A program made the position numbers and the translations under genes. Positions 7,221 through 12,996 of a stretch of 12,996 bases of DNA are shown here, in pieces. The stretch comes from Hyphomicrobiales bacterium (lineage in GTDB: Bacteria > Pseudomonadota > Alphaproteobacteria > Rhizobiales > Xanthobacteraceae), in the NCBI GenBank assembly GCA_026400425.1, contig JAPLPC010000251.1, positions 1 to 12,996 of the forward strand, in the 5' to 3' direction. The first letter of the stretch is position 1. Every line of letters begins with the position of its first letter. The notes below the pieces were generated by a model. That model made no database searches and had not been told where the DNA came from. It worked only from the letters and a program-made list of their open reading frames with translations.

Positions 7221-8105
7221 TTAGGCTGCGTTGGGCGGATACCTCTTGCGCATGGCGTCGTCGAACGCAATTCCCATTTCGGCGGCCGATGGAGCCATGC
7301 CGGTGAACAGTTCGAAGGCGTCGGCCGCCTGATAGATCGCAAGATCGCGACCGGTCATGACCTGAGCGCCCGTGGCCTTAGCGGCATTCAGCAATGGGGT
7401 CCACAGCGGCGAATAAACGGCGTCGGCGACCCACAGCCCGGCATGCAGCAAGCTGTCCGATACCGGCGTGCCGCGGTTCGGCACCATGCCGATAGGCGTT
7501 CCGTTGACCAAGCCGACGGCGCCGTCGAGGGCGTCCGCAACGGTCGCAGCGCGGCGGATGGCTTGCCGGTGCTGCAACTGCGCAACGAGCTTGTCAGCCT
7601 TGGCAACATCCGTATCGAAGACGCGGATGTCGGAGACGCCAAGATCCGCCAGTGCAAAGGCGATGGCCTTGCCGACACCGCCCGTGCCGATGACGGCGAC
7701 CGGCCCATGGCTCGATCCGGTAACCAGATCACGGGCCGCGCGCGCAAAGCCGGTGGTATCGGTGTTGTGGCCGGTGAGGCGGCCGCCACGCGAGACCACG
7801 GTGTTGACTGCGCCGATGGCGCGGGCACCGGGTGACAGGTCGTCGAGCAGAGTGACGACGGCTTCCTTGTACGGGAAGGTGACGTTGATGCCAGCAAAGC
7901 CGAGATGACGGATACCGTCCAGAGCGGCACACAACTGATCGGGGCCCGCCCCGGCAATTTCGATGAGATGATAGTGGCAGCGGACGCCAAGCGCATCCGC
8001 GGCCCGTTCATGCATCGCGGGGGATGCCGAGTGGGCAATGGGGGCGCCGAGCAGGCCCGTGAGAAAGCGGCCGACGGTCGGTGTTGGGGTCAAAACAGCG
8101 GTCAT
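7221..8105 (-). CDS. aroE: Shikimate/quinate dehydrogenase family enzyme, probably catabolic and NAD-linked
   Basis: The 294-residue protein should oxidise shikimate to 3-dehydroshikimate (or quinate to 3-dehydroquinate). Substrate-site features are S26-x-S28 in AHSASP, the catalytic pair K80 (NVTFPYK) and D116 (GHNTD), N101 (AVNTVV), and Q259 (IYQAADAFELF). The dinucleotide fold shows GTGGVGKA (140-147). After the second strand comes VFDTD, with D164 where biosynthetic NADP-dependent AroE has NRT; an acidic residue here usually means NAD+. The overall wording resembles the quinate/shikimate dehydrogenase class such as Corynebacterium QsuD, though that enzyme has Ser-x-Thr as I recall. ATG 8105 lacks a good Shine-Dalgarno. 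An upstream ATG at 8183 would add 26 residues unlike the family and lies upstream of the predicted promoter, so I prefer 8105. It sits between its probable regulator and transporter genes. Confidence 0.85.
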   Translation of the reverse strand: MTAVLTPTPTVGRFLTGLLGAPIAHSASPAMHERAADALGVRCHYHLIEIAGAGPDQLCAALDGIRHLGFAGINVTFPYKEAVVTLLDDLSPGARAIGAVNTVVSRGGRLTGHNTDTTGFARAARDLVTGSSHGPVAVIGTGGVGKAIAFALADLGVSDIRVFDTDVAKADKLVAQLQHRQAIRRAATVADALDGAVGLVNGTPIGMVPNRGTPVSDSLLHAGLWVADAVYSPLWTPLLNAAKATGAQVMTGRDLAIYQAADAFELFTGMAPSAAEMGIAFDDAMRKRYPPNAA

Positions 8106-8147
8106 GCGAATGTCGGGATCCGGCGAGTTGATCAAGCAACCGGCGGC

Positions 8148-8175
8148 AGGATAGCGCGCCGGCCATCTAACACAA
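8148..8175 (-). promoter_or_regulatory. Candidate sigma-70-like promoter for the dehydrogenase-transporter-quiC operon
   Basis: On the minus strand a poor -35 hexamer TTGTGT (8175-8170) and a -10 hexamer TATCCT (8153-8148) are separated by 16 bases. Transcription would start near 8141, leaving a leader of about 36 bases before ATG 8105. The weak -35 is what one expects of an activator-dependent promoter. A second half-symmetric element TAATTGTGTTA (8179-8169) covers the -35 and could be the activation site. Confidence 0.4.
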
Positions 8176-8196
8176 TTACCCATTTATGCCCCGAAC

Positions 8197-8211
8197 GTAA
8201 CATGATGTTAC
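8197..8211. promoter_or_regulatory. LysR-type (T-N11-A) operator candidate
   Basis: GTAACATCATGTTAC on the minus strand is a perfect dyad with six-base arms and a three-base centre, and contains the T-N11-A pattern of LysR-family boxes. It overlaps the lysR stop codon and its centre (8204) is about 63 bases upstream of the start predicted at 8141. LysR regulators usually bind a recognition site near -65. The neighbouring regulator is the obvious candidate to bind it. Confidence 0.55.
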
Positions 8212-9146
8212 TTTTTCCGGTGGCGCGTCGCGGGCTTTGCAGTTGCGGTCTTGGCAGGATTGATGGCCCGCATTTCGGCGCGCAGGCAAGCGATGAAGTG
8301 CTCGGTGTGAAGCGACAATGGCACGCCGCGCTTGACGGCCATATAGGTGTCGAACCGCGTCGGCTCTACGATGCGGATGATGTCCACGCCGGGATACCCG
8401 CCATGAGCGACGGTGAACTGATCGATGACGGCAATGCCCAGCCCGGCTTTCACCAATGCGCAGACCGTGGTGCCGAAGCGGGCACGGATGGTGATGTCGT
8501 ATTGAAGTTGATTGCGCGCGAAGATCTCGGCCATGATCCGGCCGTACGGGTCGTTCGGATCGATACCGATCAGCGGGTAATCGATGATTTCCTTCGCCGA
8601 AACCTGTTTGCGGCCAGAAAGCTTATGCCCTTGCGGCACGATGCAAAACAGTTCGCCCGAAGCTAACGGCAGGAAGTCTAGGCCGGGATGTTCGAGTCGA
8701 TAACTCATGGCGACGCATTCGCCGCGATCGAGCAGCAGATAGTCGATGGCTTCCTCAAGCTTCAGGATGTTGATGTCGATACGTAGCAGCGGATAGCGCC
8801 GTCGTACCTGTTCGATGGCACGCGGCACCATGATCTGCGAGATCGACGGCACCGAGCCGATGCGCAGCTCCGACAGCGCCCCGCGTCCGATGTTGGAGAT
8901 GGTCTCGCTGAGATCGTCAACTTTCTTGTAGACGCCGTTGATCTGCTCGAAGATGTTCTGGGCTTCCGGTGTCGGGAAGTAACGTCCATTCTGGCGCTGG
9001 AAAAAGCGAACGCCGAGCGATTTCTCGGTGTATTTCACCAATCGGCTGATGCCCGGCGCCGACACGTTGAGCAGCTTGGCTGCGCCGCCGATGGTGCCTG
9101 TGACCATCACCGCGCGAATGACTTCGACCTGTCGCAACGTCATCAT
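8208..9146 (-). CDS. LysR-type transcriptional regulator
   Basis: This 312-residue regulator has a winged helix-turn-helix at about residues 1-60 (LRQVEVIRAVMVTGTIGGAA, then LLNVSAPGISRLVKYTEKSLG and the LFxR-like VRFFQR) and a periplasmic-binding-like effector domain from about 90 to 295. The tail is Lys/Arg/Ala-rich and ends RHRKK. Two ATGs in tandem (9146 and 9143) are possible starts. It is co-oriented with, and directly upstream of, the dehydrogenase gene rather than divergent as is most usual. The dyad that could be its operator lies at its own 3' end. A second dyad upstream may serve autoregulation. The likely inducer is a substrate or intermediate of the pathway encoded downstream, by context only. 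Confidence 0.9.
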   Translation of the reverse strand: MMTLRQVEVIRAVMVTGTIGGAAKLLNVSAPGISRLVKYTEKSLGVRFFQRQNGRYFPTPEAQNIFEQINGVYKKVDDLSETISNIGRGALSELRIGSVPSISQIMVPRAIEQVRRRYPLLRIDINILKLEEAIDYLLLDRGECVAMSYRLEHPGLDFLPLASGELFCIVPQGHKLSGRKQVSAKEIIDYPLIGIDPNDPYGRIMAEIFARNQLQYDITIRARFGTTVCALVKAGLGIAVIDQFTVAHGGYPGVDIIRIVEPTRFDTYMAVKRGVPLSLHTEHFIACLRAEMRAINPAKTATAKPATRHRKK

Positions 9147-9160
9147 GAGAGTTGGGATCC

Positions 9161-9184
9161 CGGCGCAAGGTGTCCCTTATGCCG
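9161..9184. promoter_or_regulatory. Inverted repeat upstream of the LysR gene, possible autoregulatory site
   Basis: On the minus strand the arms CGGCATAAGG and CCTTGCGCCG match at 8 of 10 positions around a GACA centre, 15-38 bases before the lysR start. No T-run follows, so a terminator for the Rieske gene is less likely than an operator. It does not resemble the T-N11-A box at 8197-8211. Confidence 0.35.
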
Positions 9185-9196
9185 GAATAGCTTCGT

Positions 9197-9556
9197 TCAA
9201 AGCAACTCCGCGATACTGTGGGTATCGATCCAGATATCGGTCGCGTCGAGACGAACGCCGAAACGTCGCAGCGGGCGGCAGGGCCAGCCCGGGGAAACGT
9301 CCCCGGTGTCCAGGTCGAACGAGGCGCGGTGGTGCGGGCAATGCAGGCGGCCGTCGCTCAGATGGCCGCGGGACAGGTCCGCCTGCTCGTGCGGGCAGGC
9401 GCGTTCGCAGGCGACGATCGTATCGCCGTCCTGGATGACGAGGATGCCGCGGCCGGCCACGCTGGCGCAAACTATCCGCTGGGCCGCCAGCCGCTCGCGC
9501 GAGCACACGGCAATCCAGCGGCCGCAGCTATCCGCCGAGATAGGCGCGTCGCACAT
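9197..9556 (-). CDS. Small Rieske [2Fe-2S] ferredoxin-like protein
   Basis: The 119-residue protein carries one Rieske motif, CPH at C54-P-H56 and CPHH at C73-P-H75-H76, so the cluster ligands are C54, H56, C73 and H76 with 16 residues between the pairs. Flanking sequence (ACPHEQADLSRGHL, then GRLHCPHHRASFDLDTG) fits the Rieske fold of dioxygenase ferredoxins, and the length fits a stand-alone ferredoxin of about 105-120 residues. There is no signal peptide or membrane anchor, so it is cytoplasmic. I use ATG 9556; a TTG at 9568 is also in frame. It overlaps the 3' end of livF by 29 bases, which suggests co-translation. No oxygenase or reductase partner is in the window. It may serve an aromatic or hydroaromatic oxygenase encoded elsewhere. 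Confidence 0.82.
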   Translation of the reverse strand: MCDAPISADSCGRWIAVCSRERLAAQRIVCASVAGRGILVIQDGDTIVACERACPHEQADLSRGHLSDGRLHCPHHRASFDLDTGDVSPGWPCRPLRRFGVRLDATDIWIDTHSIAELL

Positions 9557-10232
9557 GTTCGTTGGCAATCAGCTCGGCGCCGCCGCCCGACAGCACCACG
9601 CGGCCGGATTCCAGCAGATAGGCGTGGTCGCACATTTCCAGTGCTGCAAAGGCATTCTGTTCGACCAGCAGCACGGTAGTGCCGCTGTCGCGAATGGCGC
9701 GGATGATCGCGAAGGTGCGCTCGACGATGTTGGGCGCGAGACCGAGCGACGGTTCGTCGAACATCACCAGACGCGGGCGGGACATCAAGGCGCGCCCGAG
9801 CGCCAGCATCTGCTGTTCGCCGCCGGAGAGCGTTCCGGCAGCCTGCTTGCGGCGCTCGGCAAGGCGCGGGAATTCGCCGTAGATGCGATCACGGTCCACG
9901 GCGACTTCGCTGGTGTCGGTGCGCAGATAGGCACCCATGTCGAGATTTTCAGCCACTGTCATATGCGGAAAGACGCGACGGCCTTCCGGACAATGCGCGA
10001 TGCCTTTGGTGAGCACCCGCTGCGGACCAACGCCGGTGATGTCCTCGCCATCGAACATCATCTGTCCCGAGCGCGACGGCACAAGGCCGGAGATGGCACG
10101 CAGCGTCGTGCTCTTGCCGGCGCCGTTGGCGCCGATCAAGGCGACGAGTTGCCCGGCCTTGACCGATAGCGAGATGCCCTTGAGGGCGGTGACCTGGCCA
10201 TAGGCGCAAACAATGTCGCGGATCTCAAGCAT
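9528..10232 (-). CDS. livF: Second ABC transporter ATPase LivF
   Basis: This 234-residue ATPase belongs to the upstream transporter set. Walker A is GANGAGKST (34-42), the signature is LSGGEQ (135-140), Walker B ends with D159-E160, and the switch is VEQNA, typical of LivF. The Q-loop position reads CPEGRR, with Glu in place of the usual Gln, a common LivF form. The start lies eight bases inside livG, with GAAGGAAG about nine bases upstream. It differs substantially from the other LivF here, so the two sets are not a recent duplication. Confidence 0.92.
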   Translation of the reverse strand: MLEIRDIVCAYGQVTALKGISLSVKAGQLVALIGANGAGKSTTLRAISGLVPSRSGQMMFDGEDITGVGPQRVLTKGIAHCPEGRRVFPHMTVAENLDMGAYLRTDTSEVAVDRDRIYGEFPRLAERRKQAAGTLSGGEQQMLALGRALMSRPRLVMFDEPSLGLAPNIVERTFAIIRAIRDSGTTVLLVEQNAFAALEMCDHAYLLESGRVVLSGGGAELIANEHVRRAYLGG

Positions 10233-11025
10233 GGGCTGCGACTTCCTTCACCACGTCCTTGGCGCTCTGGCCGAGATAGGCCTCGATGACGGCCGGATTT
10301 GTCCGGATCTCTTCGGGCGGCCCTTCCGCGATGATGCGGCCGTAATTCAGCACGACGATGCGATCCGATACGCTCATCACCATCGGCATGTCGTGCTCGA
10401 CGAGCAGAATGGTCACGCCGCTGTCGCGGATGCGGCGGATCAGTTGCACGAAGGTGTGGGTTTCCGAGGCGTTCATGCCGGACACCGGCTCGTCCATCAA
10501 CAGCATCTTCGGCTGCGCCGCGAGTGCCAGTGCGACGCCGACCAGCCGCTGCTCGCCGTAGGACAGCGAGCCGGCGAGCTCGTGGGAACGCGCTTCGAGG
10601 CCGACGAGACGAACCAGTTCGGCAGCGCGCTCGCGCACCGCGAGTTCCGACGCGCGGGCGCCGGGCAGCCGCAGGATGGCTGCGAGCAGGCCGAGCTTGC
10701 TCTGGCGATGCAGGCCGATCAGCACGTTGTCGAACACGGTGTCGTTCGGAAACACGCTGGTGCGCTGGAACGTGCGGATCAGGCCGAGATCGGCGATCTC
10801 GTGGGGCTTGAGGCCACGCAGGTCGCGACCGCAATATTTCACCGCACCTTTTGTCGGCGCGAGAAAGCCGGTCATGACGTTGAAGGCGGTGGTCTTGCCG
10901 GCGCCGTTGGGGCCGATCAGGCTGACGATCTCGCCCTGGCCGACGTCGAAATTCATGTCGGAGATGGCGACGAGGCCGCCGAACTGCACGCCGACGTGCT
11001 CGATCCTGAGAACGGTCTCGGTCAT
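10225..11025 (-). CDS. livG: Second ABC transporter ATPase LivG
   Basis: The 266-residue ATPase shows Walker A GPNGAGKTT (38-46), Q-loop Q87 (RTFQRTSVFP), signature LSYGEQ (154-159), Walker B D178-E179 in MDEPVSGMN, and switch His H211 in VEHDM. The C-terminal NPAVIEAYLGQ is the LivG hallmark, followed by a short extra tail. ATG 11025 shares its first base with the livM stop (TGATG) and has AAGGAG eight bases upstream. A GTG one codon earlier is possible but less well spaced. Confidence 0.92.
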   Translation of the reverse strand: MTETVLRIEHVGVQFGGLVAISDMNFDVGQGEIVSLIGPNGAGKTTAFNVMTGFLAPTKGAVKYCGRDLRGLKPHEIADLGLIRTFQRTSVFPNDTVFDNVLIGLHRQSKLGLLAAILRLPGARASELAVRERAAELVRLVGLEARSHELAGSLSYGEQRLVGVALALAAQPKMLLMDEPVSGMNASETHTFVQLIRRIRDSGVTILLVEHDMPMVMSVSDRIVVLNYGRIIAEGPPEEIRTNPAVIEAYLGQSAKDVVKEVAAHA

Positions 11026-12068
11026 CACGCATGCTCCTTGGCGGTGAGCTCGGTCACGACGACAGGCTTAGGCTTCACGGGCTGCCGGCCGAAGCCGAGC
11101 TTCGGTGCAAGGGCCGGCACGATGCCGCGTGGCAGCACGAACAGGATGGCGATCAGCACCAGGCCATATGTGATCCATTGGGCTTCCGGCGCCATGACGG
11201 GACGCAACAGCACCGGCAGCAGGCCGAAGATGACGCCGCCGACCACGGGGCCGGCCAGCGAGCCCTTGCCGCCCGAGACCACCATGATCACCATGGTGAC
11301 CGTGGAGATGAAGGCGAACACTTCGGGATCGATGATGCGGATGTAATGCGCATACAGGCTGCCCGCGGCGCCGGCGATTGCCGCCGAGATGATTGCCGTC
11401 AGCGTCAGCGCCTTGGTGACGTCGATGCCGACGGACACCGCCAACGTTTCATTCTCCATCAGCCCGCGCATGGCGCGGCCGTAATGCGAATGAACGAGCC
11501 GTGAGATCAGGAAATAGGCGACGGCGGCGACGGCGAGTACCAGGTAGTAGTTCTGCAGTTTGGTCTTCAGCGTGAGATAGCCGAGATAAGGCAGGCCGAT
11601 GGTGATCGAGGGGATATTGGTCAGCGCCAGCGGGCCTTGCGTCAGTTCGACCCAGTTCAGGGCGACCAGCCGCACCACTTCCGCGAACGAGATCGTGACG
11701 ATCACGAAATAGGCGCCGCGGACGCGGAACGACAATTTACCGACCAGATAGCCGCACAGGCCGGAGATCACGACGGCCAGCGCGAAGCCGGCGATCGGCG
11801 GCCACGGCGTGTGGACGATGTGGAAGTCGCCGACGATCGGGACGTCGTAGCCGAGCGACGTCAGCGCGCTGACATAGGCGCCGATGCCGAAGAAGGCGAT
11901 ATGGCCGAGGCTGAGCTGTCCGGTGAAGCCGAGCAGCAGATTCATGCTCATGGCGCCGATGATGAAGATGCCCGTCGTGATCAGCGCATTGAGCAGGTAG
12001 GGATCCTTCAGCCACAGCGGCACCGAGGCGAAGAAGGCAAGCGTGACGAGAGAAAAGACCCGGGTCAT
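11025..12068 (-). CDS. livM: Second ABC transporter permease LivM (intact)
   Basis: The 347-residue inner-membrane protein has the LivM signature GFTGQLSLGHIAFFGIGAYVSA near residues 50-70, and the ATPase-contacting loop VVSGGKGSLAGPVVGG toward the C-terminus. It has about eight or more hydrophobic segments and a basic, proline-rich cytoplasmic tail. GGAG lies about nine bases before ATG 12068, which overlaps the livH stop by ATGA. Unlike the livM of the other set it is uninterrupted and could in principle substitute for it, although cross-assembly between LivH and LivM of different systems is not established here. Confidence 0.92.
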   Translation of the reverse strand: MTRVFSLVTLAFFASVPLWLKDPYLLNALITTGIFIIGAMSMNLLLGFTGQLSLGHIAFFGIGAYVSALTSLGYDVPIVGDFHIVHTPWPPIAGFALAVVISGLCGYLVGKLSFRVRGAYFVIVTISFAEVVRLVALNWVELTQGPLALTNIPSITIGLPYLGYLTLKTKLQNYYLVLAVAAVAYFLISRLVHSHYGRAMRGLMENETLAVSVGIDVTKALTLTAIISAAIAGAAGSLYAHYIRIIDPEVFAFISTVTMVIMVVSGGKGSLAGPVVGGVIFGLLPVLLRPVMAPEAQWITYGLVLIAILFVLPRGIVPALAPKLGFGRQPVKPKPVVVTELTAKEHA

Positions 12069-12937
12069 CCGACGCGCTCCGCACGAGCAAACAGGCCGGT
12101 GGGCTTGAAGACCAGCACGGCGATGATGATGAGAAAGCCCATGGCGTCGCGATAGCCGGACGACACGTAGCCGGCGCCGAGCTCTTCAGCCAGCGCCAGA
12201 ATGAAGCCGCCGATGACGGCGCCGGTGATGTTGCCGAGGCCGCCGAGAATGACGATGGCGAAGGCCTTCACCGCGGCGAGGTCGCCCATCTGCGGGAATA
12301 CGACATAGACCGGGCCGAGAAGCGCGCCGGCGGCCGCTGCGAGGCTGGAGCCGATGGCGAAGGTCGAGGTGTAGATCCAGCTGACATTGACGCCCATCAG
12401 GGCTGCGGTGTCGTGATCCTGGAAGGTCGCGCGCATCGCCTTGCCGAGCTTGGTCAGGTTGATCAGCGAGTAGGCGATCACGATCAGCAGCGCGGCGGCG
12501 GACAGCACGAACAGGCGCAGCCAGGACACCGAGACAGGCCCGATCACCAGCGGCGCGTCGGGGAATGGATTGTCGATGGATTTGGCGACGCCACCCCATA
12601 TCCACAGGGCGCCGGATTGCATCGCGATCCATGCGCCGATCATCACCAGCATGGTGGTGTCGATATCGGCGCCGCGCAGCGGGCGCAGCAGGGTGATCTC
12701 GATGGCGGCGCCGAGCAGCCAGCCGGCGAGGATAGCGACCGGCAGCGCCACGAAGAAATTCAGGCCAAGCTGATGCACGGTGATGAACATCATATAGGCG
12801 CCGAACGTGTACAGAATGCCGTGGGTGAAGTTCACCACGTTCATGATGCCGAAGATCAGCGTCAATCCGATACCCAGCAGCGCATAGGTGCCGCCGAGCA
12901 CGAGCATGTTGACGAGGTGTTGCAGAAGCTGGTCCAC
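12065..12937 (-). CDS. livH: Second ABC transporter permease LivH
   Basis: The 290-residue permease shows GGTYALLGIGLTLIFGIMNVVNFTHG in its first 45 residues and the C-terminal loop ILGGLGNITGAVIGG, both typical of LivH. The start is a GTG at 12937 with AGGAA seven bases upstream; the next ATG in frame is 11 codons in and would cut the first membrane segment, so the GTG is preferred. The binding-protein gene expected upstream is not in the window. Confidence 0.9.
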   Translation of the reverse strand: MDQLLQHLVNMLVLGGTYALLGIGLTLIFGIMNVVNFTHGILYTFGAYMMFITVHQLGLNFFVALPVAILAGWLLGAAIEITLLRPLRGADIDTTMLVMIGAWIAMQSGALWIWGGVAKSIDNPFPDAPLVIGPVSVSWLRLFVLSAAALLIVIAYSLINLTKLGKAMRATFQDHDTAALMGVNVSWIYTSTFAIGSSLAAAAGALLGPVYVVFPQMGDLAAVKAFAIVILGGLGNITGAVIGGFILALAEELGAGYVSSGYRDAMGFLIIIAVLVFKPTGLFARAERVG

Positions 12938-12966
12938 GGTGTGTTCCTATTGTCAGTGGCGAGCTA

Positions 12967-12992
12967 ACCTCTCCCCGCTTGCGGGGAGAGGT
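12967..12992. repeat. GC palindrome upstream of the second livH
   Basis: Bases 12967-12978 and 12981-12992 are perfectly complementary 12-base arms around a TT loop. The stem is essentially the same CTCTCCCCGC palindrome found twice in the 5877-6000 block. It may be the edge of a longer composite element cut by the window end. It begins 29 bases upstream of the livH start. Confidence 0.85.
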
Positions 12993-12996
12993 CGAC

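Noticed and set aside
6086..7306. Long plus-strand open frame of 406 codons opposite the binding-protein gene
   Set aside because: Low-complexity shadow of GC-rich codon usage, fully overlapping a gene with signal peptide, ribosome site and family features.
8106..8183. Earlier ATG at 8183 for the dehydrogenase
   Set aside because: The 26 extra residues do not resemble the family, and the codons overlap the predicted promoter and its -35 element.
10136..11032. Long minus-strand arginine-rich frame over livG
   Set aside because: Out-of-frame reading of livG, dominated by Arg, Pro and Asp with no domain pattern.

Overview
The window is high-GC DNA from an alphaproteobacterium, most likely of the Bradyrhizobium/Rhodopseudomonas/Afipia group (Nitrobacteraceae). 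I infer this from codon usage, from two families of interspersed GC palindromes I associate with that group, and from the gene types. All 12 intact genes and one broken gene are on the minus strand, so transcription runs from high to low coordinates. The one plus-strand trace is a decayed short-chain dehydrogenase fragment at the left edge.

Layout in the direction of transcription. (a) 12937-9528: a branched-chain/aromatic-acid type (LivHMGF, HAAT family) ABC transporter core, livH-livM-livG-livF, with overlapping genes. Its binding protein is not in the window and may lie beyond the right edge. (b) 9556-9197: a small Rieske [2Fe-2S] ferredoxin-like gene whose start lies inside livF. (c) 9146-8208: a LysR-type regulator. 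(d) 8105-7221: a shikimate/quinate dehydrogenase family enzyme with an Asp at the position that usually signals NAD+ use. (e) 7150-6017: a periplasmic substrate-binding protein. (f) 5807-3265 and 3089-2349: a second LivHMGF set in which livM carries a frameshift. (g) 2352-481: a QuiC-type 3-dehydroshikimate dehydratase, an AP-endonuclease-2-like barrel fused to an HPPD/VOC domain.

Working model (inference): regions c-g form a hydroaromatic uptake and catabolism unit. The binding protein and LivHMGF import shikimate or a related compound, the dehydrogenase oxidises shikimate to 3-dehydroshikimate, and QuiC dehydrates that to protocatechuate for ring cleavage encoded elsewhere. No 3-dehydroquinate dehydratase is in the window, so growth on quinate would need one from elsewhere. 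Between lysR and the dehydrogenase there is a perfect T-N11-A LysR-type box (GTAACATCATGTTAC, 8197-8211). It is centred about 63 bases upstream of the start predicted from a weak sigma-70-like promoter, which is the usual geometry for LysR activation.

Main oddities: the livM frameshift, best explained by a deletion of about 60 bases, after which the shifted frame runs without a stop into livG; palindromic repeats just upstream of livH in both transporter sets; a hexanucleotide repeat that lengthens an Asp-Gly run in QuiC; and a lone Rieske protein joined to a transporter operon. I see no CRISPR array, tRNA, rRNA, insertion sequence or phage gene.
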